Of a DNA stretch of 64,000 nucleotides, positions 29,862-37,492 are shown one piece after another (the stretch's first letter is position 1; the number at the start of each line of letters is the position of its first letter). The translations under genes were made by a program, and so were the position numbers. Location of the stretch: contig NZ_JANFQF010000009.1 in assembly GCF_024438035.1 (NCBI RefSeq), forward strand, positions 124,001 through 188,000, written 5' to 3'. The DNA is from Rhodococcus tibetensis. GTDB taxonomy: Bacteria > Actinomycetota > Actinomycetes > Mycobacteriales > Mycobacteriaceae. Below the pieces are notes generated by a model. That model did no database searches, was not told the origin of the DNA, and was given only the letters and a program-made list of their open reading frames with translations.

Positions 29862-30184
29862 CCGCGACCATCGAGGGTGCATCGGAGATCGCACTCGGCC
29901 CGGTCAGCGACCTCACACCCGGGGAGGGCCGCACGTACGTCGTGCAGGGCCGTCAGATCGCCGTGTTCCTGCTGTCCGACGGCACCGTTCGCGCCATGGA
30001 CGCCGTGTGCCCCCACAAGGGCGGTCCGCTCGCCGACGGACAAATCGACGACGCGGTCGTGATGTGCCCGCTGCACCAGTACGCCTTCTCCTTCGACACC
30101 GGAGCCTGCACGTCGGAGGGCGTCGCGTCGGTACGCGCCTATCCCGCCTCCGTGCGGGAGGGGAATCTGACCCTGCGCGTCTAG
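29858..30184 (+). CDS. nirD: nitrite reductase small subunit NirD
   Basis: NirD is the Rieske-fold small subunit of NADH-dependent nitrite reductase. The 108-residue product has Rieske ligand pairs in CPHKGGPL and CPLHQYAF, with the spacing of a [2Fe-2S] site. The ATG overlaps the nirB stop (ATGA), giving coupled translation. Confidence 0.94.
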   Translation: MTATIEGASEIALGPVSDLTPGEGRTYVVQGRQIAVFLLSDGTVRAMDAVCPHKGGPLADGQIDDAVVMCPLHQYAFSFDTGACTSEGVASVRAYPASVREGNLTLRV

Positions 30185-30292
30185 GCTCGGTGCGCAGGGC
30201 TGCTTGTGAGGCACCCGATCACCGACACGCACCTACTCCGGCGAATCGACTGATGGAGTTGGCGGTGCCGCGATCCCCGTAGGAGACATCAC

Positions 30293-30904
30293 TCAGGCGC
30301 GCGAGAACACGGCAACCAGGAACTGCGACTCGTCGGTGAACGGGCGCAGATCCCACGTCGACAGTCGCAGATCCACCGCGAGACCGGCGGTGGCGGCGTC
30401 GGTCAGGAACTGTGGGAACTCGTAACCACGATCGGCGCCGAAACCCACAACCACCCGGCCCGCAGGGCCGAGATGGCGCGCGAAGCCTGCCAACACCGCT
30501 TCCCGCGTGGACGGTGCAAGAAAGGTCATGACGTTACCTGCGCACACGATGACATCGAAGTCGGCTCCCACCCCGCGGCCCGGCAGATCCAACTCGGCGA
30601 GATCACCGACCAGCCACGTCGGACCGGGATAGTCCTCCTCCGCCGCAGCGATCAATACCGGATCGACATCGACACCGACCACGACGTGACCGGCCTCGTG
30701 TAGATAGCCACCCAAGCGACCCGGGCCGCACCCCGCATCGAGGATCCGACCGCCGCGGCCGAGCATCGCGTCGACCAGACGCGCCTCCCCGAAGATGTCT
30801 TTCCCCTCCGCCGCCATCGTTCGAAACCGCTCCACGTACCACGCGGAATGCGCTGGGTCGGCGGCCGCGAGTTCCTCCCACTGGCTGGGGGTGCGTTCAC
30901 TCAT
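30293..30904 (-). CDS. class I SAM-dependent methyltransferase
   Basis: The 203-residue protein has the SAM-binding motif I ILDAGCGPGRLGGYL, motif II acidic end VVGVDVDPVLIAAA, and DFDVIVCAGNVMTF, as in UbiE/Methyltransf_25-type enzymes. The substrate is unknown. The ATG at 30904 begins MSERTPSQWEELAAADPAHS, the recognisable family start; the frame opens upstream to 31015 without conserved sequence. It is convergent with nirD, with a 108-bp gap that I see nothing in. Confidence 0.8.
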   Translation of the reverse strand: MSERTPSQWEELAAADPAHSAWYVERFRTMAAEGKDIFGEARLVDAMLGRGGRILDAGCGPGRLGGYLHEAGHVVVGVDVDPVLIAAAEEDYPGPTWLVGDLAELDLPGRGVGADFDVIVCAGNVMTFLAPSTREAVLAGFARHLGPAGRVVVGFGADRGYEFPQFLTDAATAGLAVDLRLSTWDLRPFTDESQFLVAVFSRA

Positions 30905-31116
30905 CGTCGATCTCTCCTCGCTTCGGCCGGCATCCCGCTCACCGTGCCACTCCCGGACTTGCCGCTCGGAGCCGAGGCTATCCCAGGTGACCACCTGCCC
31001 GGATCGCGCGGCCACGCCCGAAAGTCCGCACGGGGCGCGGGCTGTGCTTGCAACGCCTTAGCGAACCATGAAGCTGCGCCACACCCCGCCCCCTCGAAGA
31101 GGAACCGGGGGGGGTT

Positions 31117-31425
31117 CTATGCGGGAACCACTATGCACAGAACCACGCCGGTGATGACAACCGTCGGCGAGACAACTACCCACCAGGACCATCGCTGGTC
31201 TCTCCCGACGAATTGCAGAGTGCGAATCATCCACAGAAGGACTGCGATGGCCAGTACGAGACTCAGCAATGTGCCGACGAGCAGTTCGTCCGGAGCCGTC
31301 ATATCCGACAGCCAACTGGGCGTGTCGTACCGCATCCCGAGGAGAACGACAATCGGCAACACGGTGAAAAGCGGTATCGACCATCCTGCTGGCGGACTCG
31401 GATGCGGCTTCTGCCCTTTCGACAT
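31117..31425 (-). CDS. small membrane protein of unknown function
   Basis: I do not recognise this gene. The 102-residue product from the ATG at 31425 (preceded by GAAAGGG) has a Lys/Pro-rich N-terminus (SKGQKPHPSPPAGWS) and three hydrophobic segments at about 16-32, 46-68 and 80-101, so it should be an inner-membrane protein. A second ATG at 31440 lacks a ribosome-binding site. It stands alone, about 210 bp from the methyltransferase gene. Base composition is less GC-rich than in its neighbours, which suggests recently acquired or poorly conserved DNA. Confidence 0.5.
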   Translation of the reverse strand: MSKGQKPHPSPPAGWSIPLFTVLPIVVLLGMRYDTPSWLSDMTAPDELLVGTLLSLVLAIAVLLWMIRTLQFVGRDQRWSWWVVVSPTVVITGVVLCIVVPA

Positions 31426-31906
31426 GCCTGACCCTTTCATGTACACAATTGCTCTGCCGCCGTGGTCCCACAGCTTGCCGGCCGTTCCGCCGTTGCGGGT
31501 GGGAATGTGAGTGTGTGTGAAGTGGAGTGTTCGTCTCGACTCAGCCAGTCGGCCGAGGTCTGAGCGGGCCAAGTGAAGTTCGGTAAACTGATATGTTCCG
31601 TCAAGGACAGATTATGCGCGTCGAAAGGAACGCCAGGAGTTCACCGTGGCGAGCAGAATGCGCCTCGTCTCGACCCGAAAGGGCGGCGTCACGGTTGACG
31701 TCGTACCGATTTCTGCCACAGTTCGATGCCACCGTGCGCCCTTCTGATAGCTCCAGCTTCCACAGAGGCGCACGGGCACTCTCCCACCGCCGGGCATCGA
31801 CGTCCGACAGGCCCACTCCCCCGATTCCGTCGAGGTAGTCGGAAACGGGGGCCGCGTATTCGGATTTTCAATTCATTCCGTCTGTGACAGATGTTAAGGT
31901 CGGGAC
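31426..31906. other. 481-bp intergenic stretch with no supported gene
   Basis: Several open frames occur on both strands (for example 31593-31838 plus and 31601-31816 minus), but they are short, lack convincing ribosome-binding sites and show no recognisable protein. Two AT-richer patches lie near 31575-31600 and 31858-31900; the second contains the likely promoter of the AbiEi-like gene. Confidence 0.5.
31895..31900 (+). promoter_or_regulatory. candidate -10 box of a leaderless transcript
   Basis: TAAGGT fits the actinobacterial TANNNT -10 pattern and ends 7 nt before the GTG at 31907, which places the expected transcription start on the start codon itself. No ribosome-binding site is visible, in agreement with a leaderless mRNA. 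Confidence 0.4.
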
Positions 31907-33028
31907 GTGTCAAGCCAGGAGAATGCTGAATTCGCGGGTCGCGAGCAAAAGGTGCCGTTTCCCAAGCCGGAGCGCGACATCGACCTTTACCGCCGGTCGA
32001 TCGCGACGCTTCAGGCTGCGCTCCCCCACGGCTGGACGTTGACGTCCGGTAAGTCCCGCTCCCTCCCCGATGCCCCGGAACGCCTACTCGTCGGTGCGCC
32101 GAACGGAGAAGTGGCCTCCTTCTCGGTCATCCCAGCTCGCGGTGTGTTGGCAGGCGACGCGGCGAGATTCGCGGACGGCCTATCCAGTTCGGATCACGGT
32201 TTCGTATGCGCGCGTTACCTTTCGGAGCCGGTGCGACGCCAACTCGATGCACGCGGCCTCTCCTATGCCGACGCCACGGGCAACACCTCGCTGTCTGCTG
32301 ACCGGCCCGCCATCTGGGTGCGCGATCGTGGTGCCGACGCCGATCCATGGCGAGGCCCCGGCAGGCCCGCTGCTCAGTTGACCGGCGACCCGGCAGCGCG
32401 GGTGGTGCGGGCGCTCGCCGACCATTCCGGTCAGCTCACCGTTCCGCAGCTCGTCCGGCTCTCCGGCGCCTCCACGGGCGCCACCTATCGGGTTGTCGAA
32501 ACCCTCGAAGAACGCGATCTCCTCGCGCGACTCCCCCGCGGACCCGTCACCAGCGTGCGATGGCAGCAGATGTTGCGCGCCTGGAGCAGCGACGCCAGCT
32601 TCAAGGACGCCCCTACCGTCGGCTACTTCGCACCCGAAGGGGTCGCGTCCGTCCTCACCGGCCTCGCGAAGCATGCAGATCAGCTGTACGCAGTCACGGG
32701 TTCGGTCGCTGCTGCAGCGTTCATCGAGTACGCGCCGGCCCATCAGGTACAGATCTACGCCGACCACGGCGAGGCACTCGCCGCCGCCCTCCAGTTGCGA
32801 CCCGTCGACGAAGGCGCCAACGTCCTCATCGCCACCCCCCGATCAGCGGCCGTGTTCGAGCGCACCCTGTTCCGAGAGAACGTTCGACTGGTGGCCCCGA
32901 CTCAGGCCTTCGCCGACCTGCTCGCCGGTACGGGGCGTCACCCCCAGGAGGCCGAGCATCTCCTCGGCTGGCTCTCGGACAACGAGAGCGAATGGCGAAC
33001 TCCACTCGCGGCACACCCGTCTTCGTGA
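31907..33028 (+). CDS. AbiEi-like winged-helix protein, orphan
   Basis: The 373-residue product has an N-terminal region with ARYLSEPVRRQLDARGLSYA and DATGNTSLSADRPAIWVRDR, a central helix-turn-helix (about 165-205) with LTVPQLVRLSGASTGATYRV, and a C-terminal domain with VTGSVAAAAFIEYAPAHQV. This order resembles actinobacterial proteins annotated as type IV toxin-antitoxin AbiEi-family antitoxins or transcriptional regulators. No AbiEii nucleotidyltransferase toxin is nearby, so it is an orphan. It lies about 1.5 kb upstream of a Wadjet operon on the same strand. A role as a defence-associated regulator is possible but unproven. Confidence 0.55.
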   Translation: MSSQENAEFAGREQKVPFPKPERDIDLYRRSIATLQAALPHGWTLTSGKSRSLPDAPERLLVGAPNGEVASFSVIPARGVLAGDAARFADGLSSSDHGFVCARYLSEPVRRQLDARGLSYADATGNTSLSADRPAIWVRDRGADADPWRGPGRPAAQLTGDPAARVVRALADHSGQLTVPQLVRLSGASTGATYRVVETLEERDLLARLPRGPVTSVRWQQMLRAWSSDASFKDAPTVGYFAPEGVASVLTGLAKHADQLYAVTGSVAAAAFIEYAPAHQVQIYADHGEALAAALQLRPVDEGANVLIATPRSAAVFERTLFRENVRLVAPTQAFADLLAGTGRHPQEAEHLLGWLSDNESEWRTPLAAHPSS

Positions 33029-33210
33029 CGATTTCCGGCGACGTATCCATCAAAAGTGGTGAATGCGAGCGACACGACGCCGCCACGCCGCGCGTGATGG
33101 CGGGCACACGCCCGTCCGGGTAGCAGGATGTACATCTTGTGGCCGCGCCGAGCGCGTCGGACGGCCAGGCGGAATTCACCATCCGTTCGCACACGAATAG
33201 GGGTACTTGC

Positions 33211-34362
33211 ATGTCCATGGGAGTCGGGCTCAGGATCGGCAGTGTCGTGTCCACAGCGGTGGTCGCGTCGAACGACCCGGGGTCACCGGACCCTGTCGTG
33301 ATCGTCAGGGACACCGTCCTGCACATGTGCCCGGACGGCACCGCGATCCTCGGCGGTTCGGCACCGCAGACCCTCGGCCAGACCCACACCGTGTCGGGGT
33401 TTCTCTCGCGGGTCGGTGACCCTGCCGGCGTCGCAGTGGGTGACACCGCCCGGTACCGCGCCGAAGACTTGGTCGCAGGTGCCATGCGCTGCCTGCTCCG
33501 GGAGTGTGAACCACTCCCCGACCACGGTGGGCGAACCGGCGGTGCCCCCGACATCATGGCGTCGTACCCCACCCGCTGGGACTCGACTGCGGTCGCTGCC
33601 TTGCGCGACGCCCTCGACTACGCCGACATGTCGTATTTGTCCCTGGTGTCGGACGCCGAGGCGGCAGCCGCCTGGTTCGAGTCCGAAATTGCCGAGCGGC
33701 CTGGGCAATTGGTCGGAATCTATCACGTCGACGACACGGGTGCGACGGTTGCGTTGATCCGTTCCGGAGTCGAAGCAGGCAAGGCATTCCGCTTCGGATC
33801 AGGGGGTACCCCTTCCGCCCAGATCGCCACCGCGCTGGGTGCATTCGGATGGCTGCCGAGCAACCTCGACGCCGTCGTGGTCACCGGTGACGGGCTGATC
33901 GCACGGGACGCAGCAGCGATTCGCGGCTTCGCGACCTCGGTGAGCGAGAAGTTCGACGTGCGGTGTGTCGTCGGCCCCGGCCCGGAGCAGACAGCTGCCC
34001 TCGGCGCGGCCATTCGCGCAGCGGGGTTCAACCCGACGACGCACCGGGTCACCCCTATCGGACTCCCGCCCTCCTACGACGTCACCGAGGTGATCGACGC
34101 CGTCGTCGGTGAGCCACTGCCCGACGCAGCCGAAACGCCGAGACCGAAGCGCACCACAGCGCCCGCGTCTGCCGCGGCGGTCGGCGCCTCCCCCGGGCGC
34201 GTCTCGGGTGGAACGGCCGTCGCGACATCACCGGAACCGCGTGCCACCGCGCAGGACGAAGCCTTCGCCGACTCGACCTCCCGAAGTTCGTGGCTGGTCG
34301 CAGCAGTGGTCGGGCTGGCGCTCGTGCTGGTCGCGATCGTCTTCGTCCTGTTCGTCCTGTGA
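33211..34362 (+). CDS. actin/Hsp70-fold ATPase-like protein with C-terminal membrane anchor
   Basis: The 383-residue product looks like a degenerate Hsp70/actin-type nucleotide-binding domain: phosphate-1-like GLRIGSVVSTAVVAS, phosphate-2-like VDDTGATVALI, adenosine-motif-like VVVTGDGLIARDAAAI and a late AAIRAAG. A Pro/Ala/Thr-rich linker (about 305-355) and one transmembrane helix (about 360-382, VAAVVGLALVLVAIVFVLF) follow, so the ATPase-like domain faces one side of the membrane as a tail-anchored protein. The glycine-rich phosphate loops are weaker than in DnaK. Similar proteins of unknown function occur in mycobacteria. The ATG at 33211 follows AGGGG. It lies directly upstream of jetA, same strand, 218-bp gap. 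Confidence 0.6.
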   Translation: MSMGVGLRIGSVVSTAVVASNDPGSPDPVVIVRDTVLHMCPDGTAILGGSAPQTLGQTHTVSGFLSRVGDPAGVAVGDTARYRAEDLVAGAMRCLLRECEPLPDHGGRTGGAPDIMASYPTRWDSTAVAALRDALDYADMSYLSLVSDAEAAAAWFESEIAERPGQLVGIYHVDDTGATVALIRSGVEAGKAFRFGSGGTPSAQIATALGAFGWLPSNLDAVVVTGDGLIARDAAAIRGFATSVSEKFDVRCVVGPGPEQTAALGAAIRAAGFNPTTHRVTPIGLPPSYDVTEVIDAVVGEPLPDAAETPRPKRTTAPASAAAVGASPGRVSGGTAVATSPEPRATAQDEAFADSTSRSSWLVAAVVGLALVLVAIVFVLFVL

Positions 34363-34449
34363 CAGCCGGCCTTGCCCACGGGCGATGTAAAGGCGTTACG
34401 AACTGGTGGTGTTCGGTCGGGACTCGCGCTCGGCGGGAGCGAGGTCGGT

Positions 34450-34476
34450 CGAATATCAGTACGGTCCCGATATTCG
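34450..34476. promoter_or_regulatory. AT-rich inverted repeat upstream of jetA
   Basis: CGAATATC (34450-34457) and GATATTCG (34469-34476) form a perfect 8-bp inverted repeat separated by 11 nt. It lies 104 bp upstream of jetA in an otherwise GC-rich gap, and could be an operator or a terminator remnant of the preceding gene. Confidence 0.4.
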
Positions 34477-34568
34477 GGAAACTTGGGTCTTCCGTCCCGC
34501 TCCGATTCTGCGCGTCGCAGCGATTGCGCAGGTCGGCACGGCGTTCGGTCATGGGGTGGACGACCGCA

Positions 34569-34574
34569 TAACCT
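34569..34574 (+). promoter_or_regulatory. candidate -10 box of jetA
   Basis: TAACCT matches TANNNT and ends 7 nt before the jetA GTG at 34581, the same spacing as before the AbiEi-like gene. The start codon has no clear ribosome-binding site, so a leaderless transcript is likely. No convincing -35 box was found. Confidence 0.4.
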
Positions 34575-34580
34575 GTTCCG

Positions 34581-36110
34581 GTGAGCGAATCAGGCAACTC
34601 CCGTGAGTGGTCGCGTCCCGAGGGGCCACTCCCCGATCTCCTCGTACGCGACGATCGGCTGAAGCTGTTCTCCTTCGCCACCGCCGAGAAGCGTGTCGAG
34701 TATCTGTGGGTGCTTCGGGCGTTCGACCATGCCCGTGCCAACTATGTCGTGCTAGTGCATGCTGCGGAGGTGGCCACCATCCTCGGACGTATCGCCGCCG
34801 ACGACGCGTCCGGTCAGCTCTCCTCCGCAGAAATCACCCCCCTGCTCGAGCAACTGCACGTATGGGAGGTCCTCGAACGCAGCTACGACGGAACGCGAGC
34901 CGCCAGCCTCGCCGAATATCGGAACCGGCATTTCGTCTACCAATTCAGCCAGGCCGGCTACCAGGTGTTCCGGGCTGTCGAGGACGTCCTTGCCGCCCGC
35001 CTCGACGACGCCTCACTCTCCCGGCTCGCCCTGCCCGAACTGCTGTCGGACATGAAGGAACTGGCTGCCGCCAACAAGTCGGCCGACAACGACTTGATCT
35101 TCCGTAAGCTCAGTCGCCTCGACGCCACGTTGTCCGATATGGCCACCCGCGCCGCTCACTTCTATCTCACACTCGGCGATCTGGTGCGCACCACGGAGAT
35201 CACTCCGGAAACCTTCCTGTCCCACAAGGATGCGCTCCTCACCCACATGCGGGAGTTCAGTTCCGACTTGTCCCGCTACGCGCCGAAACTGGCTGAAGCG
35301 ATCAGAGAGGTCGACGACACCGGGATCGACGACCTCCTCCGGAGGGCCGCGGCGAGCGACGAGCGGGTGTTCCTTTCGCCAGCCGAGCGGGAGGCCGATT
35401 GGCGCGCACGGTGGAACGGCCTTACGCACTGGTTCCTGCCACCGGAATCCGGGCCGAGTGAGTCGGAGCGACTTCGCGAAGGCACCATGAGTGCCATCGC
35501 CGCCGTGCTCTCGCTGCTGCGGCGGGTCACCGAGACGCGTCGCGGCGGCGTCAGCCGGGAAAGTCAGCTCCGGCACCTCGCGGGGTGGTTCGCTGCCGCT
35601 CCCTCCGAGGAAGCGTCGCACGCGCTGTTCCGGGCCGTGTTCGACCTCGGTCGTCCCCGCCATCTGTCCATGGTGCATCCGGATGCCGACATCATTCCCG
35701 ACTCGCGGTCGTGGTGGGAGGCACCGCCCGTCGAGATCTCGCGCACGCTCGCCGAGACGGGACGTGCGCCCACCCCCGGGGCGCCTGCCCGTGTTCAACG
35801 AAACGACGCCAGCATCAGACGGTTGCGTGAAGAACAGTTGGCCGGTCAGCGCGCACGGGCCTCTGCGGCGAGATCTCTCGCCTCGGGTGGAGTACACGAA
35901 CGGGTACTCGACAACGCCGAAACCGACGTTCTCCTCAGCCTCCTCGACGCCGCGTTGACGGCGCGTGTCCCTGTGAGCGGGAAAGTCACCGGCGCGTCCG
36001 GGTCCGGAAACGGAGTGAAACTCACCTTGACTCCCCACTCGGAATCCACCGTCGTCCACACTGCCCGCGGCCGCCTCTACCTCGACGGACTGCGGGTGAG
36101 CGTCCAGTGA
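34581..36110 (+). CDS. jetA: Wadjet system protein JetA (TIGR02677/DUF2397 family)
   Basis: The 509-residue protein matches my memory of the TIGR02677 family: RDDRLKLFSFATAEKRVEYL and WVLRAFDHARANYVVLVHAAEV near the N-terminus, and a C-terminal half with TDVLLSLLDAALTARVPVSG. In Wadjet (JetABCD) systems, JetA is the kleisin-type subunit that bridges the SMC-like ATPase JetC, and the complex recognises and linearises closed circular plasmids. The GTG start is leaderless-like. The jetA stop overlaps the jetB start (GTGA), so the four genes form one coupled operon. Confidence 0.85.
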   Translation: MSESGNSREWSRPEGPLPDLLVRDDRLKLFSFATAEKRVEYLWVLRAFDHARANYVVLVHAAEVATILGRIAADDASGQLSSAEITPLLEQLHVWEVLERSYDGTRAASLAEYRNRHFVYQFSQAGYQVFRAVEDVLAARLDDASLSRLALPELLSDMKELAAANKSADNDLIFRKLSRLDATLSDMATRAAHFYLTLGDLVRTTEITPETFLSHKDALLTHMREFSSDLSRYAPKLAEAIREVDDTGIDDLLRRAAASDERVFLSPAEREADWRARWNGLTHWFLPPESGPSESERLREGTMSAIAAVLSLLRRVTETRRGGVSRESQLRHLAGWFAAAPSEEASHALFRAVFDLGRPRHLSMVHPDADIIPDSRSWWEAPPVEISRTLAETGRAPTPGAPARVQRNDASIRRLREEQLAGQRARASAARSLASGGVHERVLDNAETDVLLSLLDAALTARVPVSGKVTGASGSGNGVKLTLTPHSESTVVHTARGRLYLDGLRVSVQ

Positions 36111-37492
36111 GGGCGAGGGAGATACCGCCGCTGGCACTCGATTCGTACCAGCGAGCGGCACGCATCATTCTGTCCAATCATCTGGTGACGCAGACCTACC
36201 CGGATCGGATCGCGCTGCCGCTGCTCCGTCGGTGGGCCACCGAACTGCGTGACGACCTACTCGAACTGTTCGGGTATCGACTCGAGGTCACCGAAACCAC
36301 CGCGCGGCTGTTCACCGTCGCCGATCGACTCGACGCCGGAACACCGGCCAAGACCGCGACGGACCGGACGTTCGACCGCTACCGCTACGCGTACCTCGCG
36401 CTGGCACTGGCCGCGCTCGGAAGGGCGGGCAACCAAATCACCCTCTCCGAACTCGCAGACCACGTGGCAGCCTCCGCAACGCAGGTCGAGGGCATCGAAC
36501 TGGCGACCGAGCGTGCCGCAGACCGGGACGCCTTCGTCGACGCGGTCAGCTGGCTCGCGAACCGAGGCGCGATAGCGCTGGCCGACGGTGATGCAGGCGG
36601 CTGGGCAGCCAATCCCGATGCGGGTGAGGCGCTGTACGATATCGACCGCTCGGTGGTCATCGCCCTGTTCCGGCCGTCCCGGGCTCTCCAGCACCTGCGT
36701 TCGATCCGCGAACTTCTCTCCGGAAGCGGTGCCGACACAGATTCCGCCGCGTTCGACCGCACCGCCGACAACAAGGAGGTCGCTCGGCGGGTTCGACGCG
36801 CCCTTGTCGAGTGTCCCGTCGTCTACGCTGCCGACCTCGACGAAGACGAACAACTGCAGCTCGCCCTCCCCCGAACCTCCGCAGACGTCGAACTTCTCAC
36901 GGGACTGGTCGCCGAACGGCGCCGCGAGGGCATCGCCATGATCGACTCGTCGGGACGTCTGTCCGACATCCGATTTCCGGGCACAGGCACCGTCGCCCAG
37001 GTCGCGTTGCTGCTCGCGGGCGAGCTCGCGGACCACGTGCTCGATCCCGACGCACCCGAATCGGTGCAGTTGTCGGTCCCTGCGCAACAGACGACAGCCC
37101 TGATAGAGCAGCTGGACGGTGCCGTTCCGCTGTCCGGAATCTTCGACAGCCTGGCCACCGACGCCCCCGACATCTCGGCACCGCCGGCAACGGCCGAACC
37201 GGCTGTGTATCCGTTCGTGGAGGACAGCTGGATTCGACTGACCATGACGTCACTGGTCGATCGTTTCGGCAAGACGTTCGCCGCCGGGTGGCAGGCAGAC
37301 CCCGAGGGATTGGGGCGGGCCGCCGTCGCACTCCTCGACCGGCTCAGTCTGGCCTCCGCCGTCCCCGGCGGGATTCTCGTACTTCCGGCGCTTGCCCGAT
37401 ATCGCGGTGTCGTCGTCAACATTCGCGACCGCAACCCGGAAATCGACCTGTTCCCTCATTCGTCGAACGACAGCAAGGACACCTTCGCATGA
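36107..37492 (+). CDS. jetB: Wadjet system protein JetB (TIGR02678/DUF2398 family)
   Basis: The 461-residue product belongs to the TIGR02678 family by its opening (SYQRAARIILSNHLVTQTYP), ELFGYRLEVTETTARLFTVA and RYAYLALALAALGRAGNQIT. JetB is the winged-helix, KITE-like accessory subunit that binds the kleisin JetA in the SMC-type complex. GTG start overlaps the jetA stop; its stop overlaps the jetC ATG by 4 bp. No catalytic site is expected or seen. Confidence 0.85.
   Translation: MRAREIPPLALDSYQRAARIILSNHLVTQTYPDRIALPLLRRWATELRDDLLELFGYRLEVTETTARLFTVADRLDAGTPAKTATDRTFDRYRYAYLALALAALGRAGNQITLSELADHVAASATQVEGIELATERAADRDAFVDAVSWLANRGAIALADGDAGGWAANPDAGEALYDIDRSVVIALFRPSRALQHLRSIRELLSGSGADTDSAAFDRTADNKEVARRVRRALVECPVVYAADLDEDEQLQLALPRTSADVELLTGLVAERRREGIAMIDSSGRLSDIRFPGTGTVAQVALLLAGELADHVLDPDAPESVQLSVPAQQTTALIEQLDGAVPLSGIFDSLATDAPDISAPPATAEPAVYPFVEDSWIRLTMTSLVDRFGKTFAAGWQADPEGLGRAAVALLDRLSLASAVPGGILVLPALARYRGVVVNIRDRNPEIDLFPHSSNDSKDTFA

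Noticed and set aside
31593-31838. Short plus-strand frame in the gap before the AbiEi-like gene
   Set aside because: Arg/Ser-rich composition is typical of a random frame; competing frames exist on the other strand and none has homology I can recognise.
36811-37488. Open frame extending jetC upstream by 226 codons
   Set aside because: It lies entirely within jetB in another frame; the ATG at 37489 overlapping the jetB stop is the natural start.
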